From contig OY987299.1 of the NCBI GenBank assembly GCA_963920635.1, positions 20,166,901 to 20,230,900 on the forward strand: a stretch of 64,000 bases of DNA, read 5' to 3'. Both the position numbers and the translations under genes were made by a program. The notes under the pieces were generated by a model, which made no database searches, was not told the origin of the DNA, and saw only the letters and a list, made by a program, of their open reading frames with translations. The DNA is from Pseudeuparius sepicola. Lineage: Eukaryota; Arthropoda; Insecta; Coleoptera; Anthribidae. Shown in pieces: positions 54,875 to 64,000 of this stretch (positions within the stretch are counted from its first letter, which is position 1; every line of letters begins with the position of its first letter).

Positions 54875-55655
54875 AGTGTTAGGTAAAATGTATTATTGAG
54901 TGAGAATTATTTATATACTTACTATTGAGATGAATATTGAAAAGTTATGGTTCTATGAATATAAACATCCAAAAATGGAATAAAATTGTTGTGTAAATAG
55001 TTTTGTTGTTGTCAACTGAAAATTTTGTAATAAATACTTATAGTTGTTATAGAAATTTGAAATAAAAGATAATCTTCATATTATGAAGCAAGCCATGAAA
55101 AACAAATGATAGCAGACAGTAATATTGTTTTGAGGTTATAAAAATTTGTAGGTTATAAAAAATTTTTTTTAGGTTATAAAAATGTTTAGTTTGAAAACCG
55201 AAAATTATATATGCCGGGCCGCAGCCCCCCCCCCCCTGAGCTCGTACCAACCAAGCGAAAAAGCGCTAAACAATGCTAGATAAAAACAAGACCGAATGAT
55301 TTGTATTTTATTTAACCTGTATTTTTTAAGTTTATGTTATGATTTATCAAATATACGAAATTGAGGATATCGGATATCGGTGGTACACATTAATTAGTAG
55401 TTGACATTTAATGAAATATTAGTTGCCTGGCCGGCAGTTGGCACAGAACAGAAACACAAGTCACACGCACACGCGCTTCGCGCCGCGGACCTTAAAACCT
55501 AACCAAACCTGCGCCGAACTTAAAACTAATCTGACCTGAATTATATGCGCTTGGCCTTCTGCTTTGTACTGTCCTTCATATACGGCAGGGCCGTAGATAA
55601 GGGGGGGGGGTGAGTTTTCAAACCCTTCCCATTGAGAAAAAAAGAAGAGGAAACA
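54875..55655. other. Non-coding stretch with C/G homopolymer runs
   Basis: Runs of about 13 C near 55213-55225 and nine G near 55600. The GGGCCGTAGATAAGGGGGG word near 55588 resembles a hAT terminal sequence (CAGGGGCGTAG type), but no partner end with a matching 8-bp duplication was found. Minus-strand frames here show no family motif. Confidence 0.4.
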
Positions 55656-56953
55656 TGGGCGTCCGGAGGGGGGCGCACGCCCCCCCCCCCTGGCTTTTGA
55701 ACATAAAGTTTTTTTGTAAGAAATAAGCAAAAAAGTAATGTGACGCCTATGACCGATTCGCGTAAGATCGGCACCTTCGGCAGAACGTCGCTGACCAAGC
55801 TGCACTCCGAACTCCGAACATCAGTCACAGCTTGAGCATATTAAGCTGTGCTGTGCATCAGTTCTGATTAGTCAATAAGTAAGCTGAGTCCTGCATCCTG
55901 AATCAGCCGATATAATATCTTTCTATAAACAACAAAAAGTTAAAGGTAGTAGGCAAATATATCTACCTCCGATCAATGATCGGAGAAATCTACGGTTTTG
56001 TGTGCTGATTTAGAATAGGATTACGATCCGAGAAGACCCTTTCGGGGTATGTAATATAATAATATAATAAGTAGTGTTAGTCTAGCCTTACTACTCTTGG
56101 TTAGTCTAGACTTACTACTCTTGGTTCATGATTTAGATTGAAAATGGAAATTAGAAACTATAATAATATAATATAATAGTGATAATAGAAAGGCTATACC
56201 AGAAGCCATAACCAAATTTTAAAAATTAAAACACCTCGACTGCGATGGCGATGACCGCACTAGCACTAAAAGTGACGGTACTGGTATTAATCTCAATCTT
56301 GGTAGTAATACTAATACTAAAAGCAAAATTGTGATTAATGAATAATCGGGAGAGAACGATTATTATTCACAGCTTGATATTGGACGATTCATCGATGCGG
56401 AAGTCTAAGGTACGACTTAGTCACTGTGCCTTGGTCCCCGCCATCTGACTACAAATTTGCAAGTGAGGTTCCTGAAGGGAATCGAGCATTCCGATTTCAA
56501 TGATTAGATGAGCATAGATCTTGGTTGGCCTATTCTAAATATAAGCAAGGAGCTTTCTGTAAATTATGCATTTATGACTAGTTTTTAAACCGCAACTACG
56601 AAGAGGCGTGCAAGGTGCTTTCATGAAAACTCCTTTCACAAAACACAAACATTGTGCTGAACAAATTAAAATACATTTAGGATTAAAGTGGCACTTGAAT
56701 TCTCTCGAACAATTTTTTGAAAATCTTGGAAAAACCTGAAATGTCAATTGTTTGTCGGATTGATGAAGATGCTACGCAAAAAGTCGAAGAAAACCGTAAG
56801 ATTTTGTTCTCCAGTATTTCCTCTATAGTATTTTGCGGCACTCATGACATTTCTTTACGTGGAAAACAAAGTGGCACAGGGAATTTCATCGACCTGTTTT
56901 GTCAATAATTCTTACTGCCCCTCCCTGAAAAAATTTCTGCGGACGCCCATGAG
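55656..56953 (+). mobile_element. hAT element of ZMYM1 type, dead copy
   Basis: The direct repeat AGGAAACA flanks it (55648-55655 and 56954-56961). The left end starts TGGGCGTCCGG; the right end reversed reads CTCATGGGCGTCCGCAG, so the left end lacks three or four bases. Terminal repeats run into poly-G/C tracts. The interior holds fragments of a ZMYM1-like hAT transposase on the plus strand in several frames. 1298 bp is far below full length. Confidence 0.75.
56400..56908 (+). pseudogene. hAT transposase of ZMYM1 type, N-terminal remnant
   Basis: Frames on the plus strand give, in order: DYKFASEVPEGNRAFRFQ, then after a stop EHRSWLAYSKYKQGAFCKLC, which is the TTF/ZMYM-type zinc-finger region (W..YS....AFC..C), then a QGAFMKTPFTKHKHC segment, and finally KVEENRKILFSSISSIVFCG with DISLRGKQSG, the conserved stretch before the catalytic domain. 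It shifts frame at least twice and contains internal stops. The catalytic core and dimerisation region are missing. Host ZMYM1-like genes descend from such transposases, but the broken frames and target duplication show this is an element. Confidence 0.75.
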
Positions 56954-57495
56954 AGGAAACATATCATGGTGACGTAACTTTACCATTTTCTACGCCTCAA
57001 TTAAATTGTTTGTCCTTAAAATTTCTAAAATTTGGCATCCGGCGCATTTTAATAAGCGAACACCTCATTTTAATTCCTGCTTTTAAAAATCAATAATCAT
57101 TATGAATACACAAGGAATAAATATCTATATATATATTCTACATTTGGCCCTTTGAGAGGGCCAATTTATAGGATGTGGCAATAAATTTATAGGCACTAAC
57201 TTATATTTTTACTTCCACATCACTCATCACTCAAGGAATTCTCTCTCGTGCTCTCTTGTAAAATAAAAAAAAAGTTAAATTATTATTATTTTTATGGTTC
57301 CACAGTTATCAAAGAAAAAACTACAATCAGTTTCCTAATATTTTTTGATAATATTAGGTTACTTAATTTTTTTTAGTTCATTAAAAATGTTTGACATTGA
57401 AAATTAGAAAATTTTCGCCTGCGGCCCAATTCGTAACAATGAAAAACGAACTTTGTTAACCAGCCCCCCCCTGACAATAATTTCTGGTTGCGCCA
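56954..57495. other. AT-rich spacer with a hAT-like end at its right edge
   Basis: Near 57463-57499, CCAGCCCCCCCCTGACAATAATTTC and GGTTGCGCCACTG resemble the right end of another hAT-type element (reversed CAGTGGCGCAACC). It abuts a half foldback. No gene. Confidence 0.4.
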
Positions 57496-57579
57496 CTGAA
57501 TGTTCATAAAGCATATGTGCTTATTTTAGCGAATTCTACCTTGTATTTTCGGCTCTGCCTTTAGATGTGACTCACACTG
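57496..57579. repeat. Solo arm of the 60729-61437 foldback family
   Basis: Ends GATGTGACTCACACTGTA and matches the right terminus of the complete element at 60729-61437 for about 80 bp, then stops at the hAT-like end to its left. Confidence 0.8.
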
Positions 57580-58304
57580 TATACACAATGCATATTATGG
57601 TCAATGATAGATATATAGATATCGCCTTTGCACGTCCGGAAACGCTAAAGAAAAAATTTTTTCTAGTTTAGTTGCAAAATTGAGTTGAATACTTAATGAA
57701 TGGCTGTGACGTAGTTACCATTAATTTAAGAACCGGCAACGTCGCCTTCTACCCTCTTCGTCTTCCGTCAAAGAAAATGACCTGGGTAGAGATGGGTAAT
57801 TCGTTCATTTTACTACTACCGAATCGATCAGTGACTATTAAACTTAAATTAGATAAAAACTTCACTGTTTGGCATATTCATCCCGATCGGTATTAAAAAA
57901 AAATTCATTTTTATTTAAAATCTGTAGCGCATTGGGATAAAAATAAATAAATTATTCTTGTTTTGTCCCTATAACATTCAACCGATTTTATAACAACACA
58001 GTATGGCTGTATGTCAAATTAAGGGCCCTTTAAAACGAGGTATTACGGGGGAGGTGGTCGTATTTAAAATTTTAAAGTTGGGCTTAGTTGTTAGGGGGAT
58101 GAATCGAACATTATAAAGTTCGCGCCTTATAATCTGACACGCGAAAACCTCAGTCTAAGCGCCAGCCATCCATAAGCAGCTTATTGTGCGGCGCTTAGAC
58201 TGAGATTCTCGCGTGTCAACTTAGAGTGCGCGGGCTGTACCATTTAAGCCTTAGAACGAAAATTGACGTGTTGGGGCGGGTAGTTTTCAAATGAACACAG
58301 TATA
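57580..58304. other. Non-coding stretch with a short strong hairpin
   Basis: A 66-codon frame at 57696-57896 has no family match I recognise. At about 58136-58219 GACACGCGARAAYCTCAGTC and continuing bases form inverted arms of ~28 bp around a ~25-nt loop. Confidence 0.4.
58136..58219. repeat. Short inverted repeat with 28-bp arms
   Basis: The left arm begins GACACGCGAAAACCTCAGTC and ends AAGCGCC; the right arm is its reverse complement with two changes. Two compensating positions aside, the stem would be stable. No TIR-element end motif or coding context. Possibly a tiny MITE or a structured RNA. Confidence 0.6.
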
Positions 58305-58462
58305 CCGGGTGTTCCTCAACCTATACGCATAAACTTGTGAAAATGTAGCAGAGGACAAATAATGGCCATCTATCGAAAAAAAATTTTTTTTCGATAATTG
58401 GCCATTTTTTGTCCTCTGCTACAATTTCTCATGTTTATGCGTATAGGTTGAGGAACACTCTG
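58305..58462. mobile_element. 158-bp palindromic MITE
   Basis: The ends CCGGGTGTTCCTCAACCTAT and, at the right, ATAGGTTGAGGAACACTCTG enclose a nearly complete hairpin with its centre at the TTTTTTTTCGATA/TATCGAAAAAAA segment. TA outside both ends. Confidence 0.85.
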
Positions 58463-60728
58463 TATAGTGAGTCCCATCTTTAATATTATTATTTATTTGG
58501 TATTGAATAATACCTACTATATATTATTAAAATTACAATGTTCAAATTTAACAGAAAATTGTTTTCAGAGCTTGAAAATATTTCAAAATTCAAATTAAAA
58601 TATTATTCTTTGATAATATTTGTCGATTTAATTCAAGTCCCTCCCTAATATACAACGGAATAAGGAGCGACTAGATCTCGATTTGCATTACAATAATGTC
58701 TGACTTAAAGTTTACGTATTCGTAAATTACATATTCATAGCATCTCTAATTGAAGTTCGTACACACATATTGCTGGAATTGAATATTCTGCGAAATCCCT
58801 AAAGATATCCAATATTGGTTAGCACGCACACCGAGTAATGCAAACACGCACCCCTGGTGAATATATGGGGTAGTGCTTAATCCAAATCTGAATTTTACAT
58901 AATATAGATGATTGGAATGCTTGTAATAGCAGAAATTGAATAAATATAAAAGGTATAAGTTACTCACCTATAAAATATATAATACGCAAACTTGCCTCTA
59001 AACAAATTAGTTAATTCATATTTAATTTCTTCAGCCTTATATCATACATCAGCTACTTTGACCACGCGCGTTTTTATCTACTTATTGTTATTTTGTTTTA
59101 CCGTATAAGCGTTGAGTGAGTTATTCCTTCACTCAACGGTAGGGTGAATGTGCTGGATCTCGACCACTACTTAAGAGAAATTTTAAATTTAATATTTAAA
59201 TTCTTCTGAATCTTTGACGAAATTTCACTGGCGTTGTTATTTTTTCATACGTATTTATTATTAATTTATCAATTTTCAGCTAAGTTTTTTGTATTTTTTG
59301 GTCTTATCTTCGAGAAATTTACCCAGAATCTAAAAAAGTGCGATTTTGCTGGTTCTTGACCACTAGTCACAGTTCTCGTCCACTTGTAAGTCAGTTCTCG
59401 ACCGCTTGATTTTCAATCAAAATTTGTTGTCTTGTAATGATTTAACAAAAACATTTATTACAAAATCAGTTATTTTATTTATAAAAAATTAAAAAAAATA
59501 TAAAAAGAATAAAAATTTGAAGAAAAAAACAAATATATGGAGCTTACTAGTGTCTTATAGGTAGGTACATAGTTATAGGTAATAAAAAAAAATTCCTGAG
59601 ATCATAACATTAAGTACCAAGTAGGTAGGTAATATAGAAAAATTTATATTTAAAGAAACATAAACTTTGTCGCTTGGTTTCTTGTTATTATTGTTAGCTA
59701 ACTTCTTCTTTTTAGTTATACTTAATATGTTTTTGAAGTTCTGTTATTTTATTTTATGGTCTTATTATAAGAGACTAGGACTACAGAAGAATTTATGTAA
59801 TGTATATGTAGAACAAGAGCATAGTTTATAATGGATTCATAAGCTATTAAAAAACCCCATGTTATGGGACATATTATGCGGAGATCGAAATAATTTTTTT
59901 CAGTTGCGCATAAGGGTGTTGATGTCACTTGAGGGTTTTTAATTGATTTGGAGGAGACCATTACGTAACTATATCTCTTAGAAGTTATATAGCAGTCTCC
60001 TAATTTCGCAGAAGGAACAAAATAGTGTTTAGAGTTTCATCTATAAAACCTAGCCCTACAGGTTTTATAAAGTAGTTTATAAGACCATTATATAACTCGG
60101 TTATAAAACTTTTGGTAACAGGAACTCCAGGTTTTATTAAAAAGGTTACAAACACTAGATCGTGACCTTGTTATAAACCTATCAGTAACCGGTCATCTAG
60201 AAGACGCTTATAAAACTTTAGAAACCTTAAGTTGCTTTTATTACTATTAAAAAGCTGTTAAAAAACGAATGGTTACTAAAGGCAATCGAAAATGTTACTT
60301 GGGACAGTAGGCCTTGGATTTTGTATGAAAGAGGTCATATTTGCCCAAAAATGCGCTTTATCAAGCTTTACAATTTTGTAAAAATCCGGGTCAAATCGCA
60401 CAATTAATAAACTTTTTAAACAAATGATGTCAAACTGTAGTCGCCAGATGCATATATCCAAGACATGAAATGTATATCTACGAGAACCCTACGGCGCTGA
60501 CTGATATCCCATTGTAGCTCATCCCCATATACCGCGCAATATCTGCCCACAACAATAACTATTAGGTCGGCCCTTGAGGCTATACATGCATATAAGGGGG
60601 ACGCGTTAGGCTTGTCGCGGGACGTTGTAGACAAATCGATGTGGATTCGCAGTCGCCAGTTTACAAAACCATGGGCCTAATTTGCAGCGTTCAGGATTGA
60701 GGGGACTAATTAATAGGTAGCTGTTATA
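58463..60728. other. AT-rich non-coding stretch, no gene seen
   Basis: About 59150-59420 repeats TCTCGACCACT/TTCTCGACCGC-like words three or four times. About 60050-60240 is dense in TTATAAAACTTT and GGTAAC words in both orientations, possibly a decayed inverted-repeat element. A slightly GC-richer patch lies at 60480-60680. Open frames are short and without motifs. Confidence 0.4.
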
Positions 60729-61437
60729 CAGGGTGAGTCACATCTAAAGGCAGAGCCGAAAACACAAGGTAGAATTCGCTAAAATAAGCACATATGCTTA
60801 ATAAACATTAGCTCAAAAACGCTTGGTTATCCATATACAGCGTGTTGAAACATTTCCAAATGTTTTTTTATTTTTTTTTTTCTAGCCTTTTAGGAATTAT
60901 TTTATACATATTATGGGTTGTCAGTTTGTGCAATAATTTGGCCCTGTTCAGATGAGCAGCGGCGTAGATACAAATAATTTTATTTTAAATGCCAGCATAA
61001 TCACCTTGACACTAGTTTAAAAAATCCGAAATTACGAAGAAACTGTACCAGAAATAAAAAAATACCAAGAGGTGCTTTTTGTTCCAAATTAAATGGGCTA
61101 TCCAAAAAAGGCTAAATTGGTTTTGCACAGAACCGTACTACTTTTTTTCTACAATTATTTACAGTAACTATTTGTACCTACGCCGCTGGTCATCGGAACG
61201 GGGTCAAATTATTGCATCAAATGGCAACCGTCCAGTGCATAATGTGTACCAAATTTGGTTGGAATTCCTAAATGGGCTCGAAAGAAATTAAAAAAATATG
61301 TTATTTTTGGAAAAATTTCAACAAGCTGCATATGGAGAACCAAGCTTTTTTGAGCTAATGTTTATTAAGCATATGTGATTATTTTAGCGAGTTCTACCTT
61401 GTGTTTTCGGCTCTGCCTTTAGATGTGACTCACCCTG
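60729..61437. mobile_element. Foldback TIR element, CAGGGTGAGTCACATCTAAAG ends
   Basis: 709 bp, TA outside. The arms mirror over about 110 bp at the termini (GGCAGAGCCGAAAACACAAGG and its reverse), with further mirrored words inside (GGCCCTGTTC/GGGGTCAAATTATTGCA region). A solo arm of the same family lies at 57496-57579. No coding content. Confidence 0.85.
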
Positions 61438-62091
61438 TATATGCATCGCGCGACAGCTTTACAAAGGACGACGTTGATGGCGAGAGACATTCAGCCTTCG
61501 AGCCGATAGGCCGTTAGGAGAAATGGCAGTGTTGACGAATGGAACACCCAAATTAAAATGAAATACTACTCACGAATTTGTGACACTTCAAAAAACCAAC
61601 ACCAAGTATTTAAGTAAACTATAATTCACGGAATATCAATCGTCTTTAAAGAGAATAAGAGAAGTAGAGAATACAAAACCTTCAATATATCAAATGTTGA
61701 TATTAAAACTGGTTTTTTTTTAAGTTTTAGTAGAAAATTAGTTATTTTATACTTTTTATATTTTCACTGGCGAAACTTGCTTACTGGAACACCAGGTTAT
61801 AACAAAGAATGTTCTTATTAGCAACTTAGCTTTATAAGAATAAGAACTTTATTTATTCCATTCGGCTGCTTATACTAAACAGATAGGACATGTCACTAAA
61901 TTATCACACATCTCACACTTTTATATCAGACCAAACTCAATCCTGAGTCAGACTCAAAAATTCACTAATCCTATAAAAGCTATGCCTATGCAAAAACTGC
62001 TTTAGCAGGGACTTGAACTTGGCCAGCTTGCTTAATTATTAACTCAGGTAAATGATTAAAATAATTAGTTCAGTCAAACGGTAGTTTCAAC
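61438..62091. other. Non-coding stretch, no gene seen
   Basis: AT-rich with no supported coding frame or clear repeat structure. Confidence 0.45.
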
Positions 62092-63512
62092 TGGAAAGTT
62101 TTGGTGTAATTGTTTTTGGTGGTTTATTTTATGTTTTTGGGAAGCTGAACACGAATTTGAAGTTGTCCAACAAAAATTTTCGCGGCAAATATGAGAAATC
62201 ATCAATAAAACCACTAAAAATAGTGTTTTTAGTGGTTTTCACCTTATAACTGGCAATGCAAGCTACTTACGCAAAAAGAGATTGTGTAGTAAACTAAAGA
62301 GAAAAAAATTATCTACAATTTTACTCTCTTAACATTGGTTTGCAAGTCGTATGGTTTCCACGCAAAAGAGTATTGAAACATGGAGGAACTTCATTAATTT
62401 TTTTAAAACAGCAAAAAACACCATTAATTTATAATTTTTATTTCATGTAGGTAAATATTATTCTATAGGCTAATAAAAGATGTGAATTTCTGTACAATTT
62501 TATGTATTTATGTATACGATCCCTCTTAGACACGGCTTCCATGCAGTGATGTGAGTGGCGAATATTTCAATTCGAACTTTGCAATATGTAGGTATATTGA
62601 GAATATTTTGGAAATATTCGGTTCTGTAAAAACGAATATTCGTTTATTTTATATTTCCTGGAAATTTTGTGAGAAAGTTCGCAATTTTCAGCCCATAAAT
62701 TCATATTGAATATACAGGGTGTCCCATAACTTATCCGCCAGAGGGCAACAGGTGGTACTAGACGTCAAAATATATACTGTGAGCCAAAAATGCCTTAGTA
62801 AAATGTTTCTCCTTTAAAAGATATAGGGTGTTGGAAATGAAATTTGATTTCCGAAAAATTGCAATAATTTCGAAGGTGAGAAATCCAAATTAATTTATTT
62901 TTAATTAGAAGTAGATTTCATAAAACATTTTGTATTTTGAATAAATTGCGTTGTATTTTCGAAATTTTGACTCTTTCGGTGTTTCTACATTCAGAGACGA
63001 ATATCTCGCAAACGGCTTGCGATATCGATTTGACCAAGAGTATGTTTTTTACGTGGAAATGATGAATCTTCTCGAAGTCAAAACATTCCCAGCTTCACAG
63101 GGTAAAATATTATGCAGAATTTAATTCATCACGAAGTTAATAATTGAGTTAAAGGGAAAGTTGCACTTTTATTTATTTACTTTTTTGCTATTTGCCAAAA
63201 ACTACTTACCTATTTCCCTATTTCTATCATTTCAACATTCTTTTGCGTGGAAACCATACGACGCACAACAAAATGTTAAGACATTTTAATTGTAGATAAT
63301 TTTCTCCTGTTTATTTTACTATAGGAAAATTTTTTGCGTAAATAGCTTGCTTTGCAAGTTATAAGTTGTAAATCAATAAAAAAAACATTATTTTTAGTAT
63401 TTCCTTAATGAAATGCCGTGAAAATTTTTGTTGGACAACTTCAGATTCGTGTTCAGCACCTCAAAGAACATGAAATAAATCACTAAAAACAATTACACCA
63501 GAACTTTCCACT
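62092..63512. mobile_element. Inverted-repeat element with ~280-bp arms
   Basis: The left arm (GGAAAGTTTTGGTGTAATTG to GGTTTCCACGCAAAAG, 62092-62370) is the reverse complement of the right arm (63240-63512; CATTCTTTTGCGTGGAAACC to CAATTACACCAGAACTTTCC), with small gaps. The 850-bp core contains a further CAGGGTGTCCCATAACTTAT end near 62716 without its partner. No transposase seen; no target duplication resolved. Confidence 0.75.
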
Positions 63513-64000
63513 TCGCACCCTCCTTGTGTATATACCAATAGGGTACAGCGAATTTTGATGATCTTTTATAGTAATAATTATTAAACTTCAGAACCCTAAA
63601 TCTTTCCTTTCCTCGCGTAATATAGTCATGATTTCTACCATTTGTTACAAAGCAGTACCACAGCCGGCTCTAGCAAAACCCTGAAGTTGAGAAAGCTGGC
63701 AACATGGCTTGCGGGTCTGTGCGGCGTGGCCTGTCACTAACTGTCAGTTGATTTTGCAAGGAATTTACCAGAATTAATATGTGTAGTGCGGGTAGTGCTA
63801 TCGTCGCCAGATTGCTACGACGAGGCAGTGTGTCTCTGGGTGGAAACAGACAGCCCGAAGTGCCGGCGACAGCTTTTTTTATAAATTTGTTTTGTTTGTG
63901 AAAAATAATATGAATAAATATAAAAATACAAGTTCGGAGTGAAGAATCGTTCCTTTACAATTTCAAGCCTCAAGATGCCTAGAACCGTCGAGGGAAGCTA
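63513..64000 (+). other. GC-richer edge region, possible 5' end of a gene or element
   Basis: From about 63660 the base composition rises (GCTTGCGGGTCTGTGCGGCG; GTAGTGCGGGTAGTGC), ending with CAAGATGCC at 63973: an ATG with A at -3 and an open frame of MPRTVEGS to the window edge. TGTCA/TGACA-like repeats and this ATG fit a promoter and first exon, of either a host gene or a transposon. Too little sequence to decide. Confidence 0.25.

Noticed and set aside
57696..57896. 66-codon frame with RTGNVAFYPLRLPSKK
   Set aside because: Looks protein-like by eye, but it is short, isolated and matches no family I know.
1..64000. CRISPR arrays, operons and bacterial regulatory sites
   Set aside because: The sequence is clearly animal nuclear DNA; the repeats are inverted or transposon-derived and no spacer-repeat array exists.
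1..64000. tRNA, rRNA and snRNA genes
   Set aside because: No cloverleaf with matching boxes or rRNA-like segment was seen on either strand by eye; the tRNA-like matches are retroelement primer sites.

Overview
The window is intergenic, transposon-packed DNA from an animal nuclear genome, almost certainly an insect. Reasons: eukaryotic mobile elements of insect type (an env-bearing errantivirus-like LTR element, an R4/Dong-like non-LTR element sitting in a TAA microsatellite, hAT, piggyBac and Tc1/mariner relics), AT-rich composition, frequent GTAGGTACCTA-type words, and dozens of TA-flanked inverted-repeat elements with CAGGGTGT ends. A beetle or another TE-rich insect order is a reasonable guess, but no host gene is present to fix the taxon. 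I found no confident host coding gene, tRNA, rRNA or CRISPR array. An ATG in good context 25 bp before the right edge may begin a gene or element that continues outside.

Layout. 1-10000: AT-rich DNA with a head-to-head hairpin of Penelope-like terminal type (880-1215), a hAT element carrying two unrecognised ORFs (2724-4039), foldback elements (5192-5892, 7941-8387) and a ~120-bp-period repeat (8765-9700). 10000-15900: a deleted hAT element containing what looks like a heat-shock promoter (10031-11150), an inverted-repeat element full of GTGT/ACAC motifs (11854-12903), GC-richer islands and a second copy of the ~120-bp repeat. 15898-19366: a decayed R4/Dong-like retrotransposon on the minus strand. 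19702-27747: a 338-bp TTAA-flanked hairpin MITE split by a 7.7-kb errantivirus-like element with matched LTRs, gag, pol and env.

27750-38100: foldback elements, a dead Tc1 transposon (33014-34650) and GC-richer islands. 38167-40897: an internally deleted Ty3/gypsy-type element primed by tRNA-Trp, whose 3' LTR is split by a 1.4-kb four-unit foldback. 40981-41414: a small element with 8-bp target duplications and an exon-like frame. 43755-54101: a run of near-palindromic foldbacks plus a piggyBac relic (48584-50062) and a mariner-type transposase fragment. 54791-54874: a hammerhead-ribozyme-like motif on the minus strand. 55656-56953: a ZMYM1-type hAT relic. 57500-64000: more foldbacks, a short perfect hairpin and a GC-richer stretch at the edge.

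How the parts fit: most of the window can be read as layers of insertion, several proven by target duplications (AGCA, TTAA, ATTACAGA, TATGACAC, ATCATATC, AGGAAACA). The foldbacks look like non-autonomous relatives of IS630/mariner-type transposons, because two of them keep short N- or C-terminal transposase remnants in their cores. What is left between the elements includes at least five GC-richer blocks that share sequence with one another and are not obviously transposons; these, the hammerhead-like motif and the heat-shock-promoter hAT are the most interesting signals.
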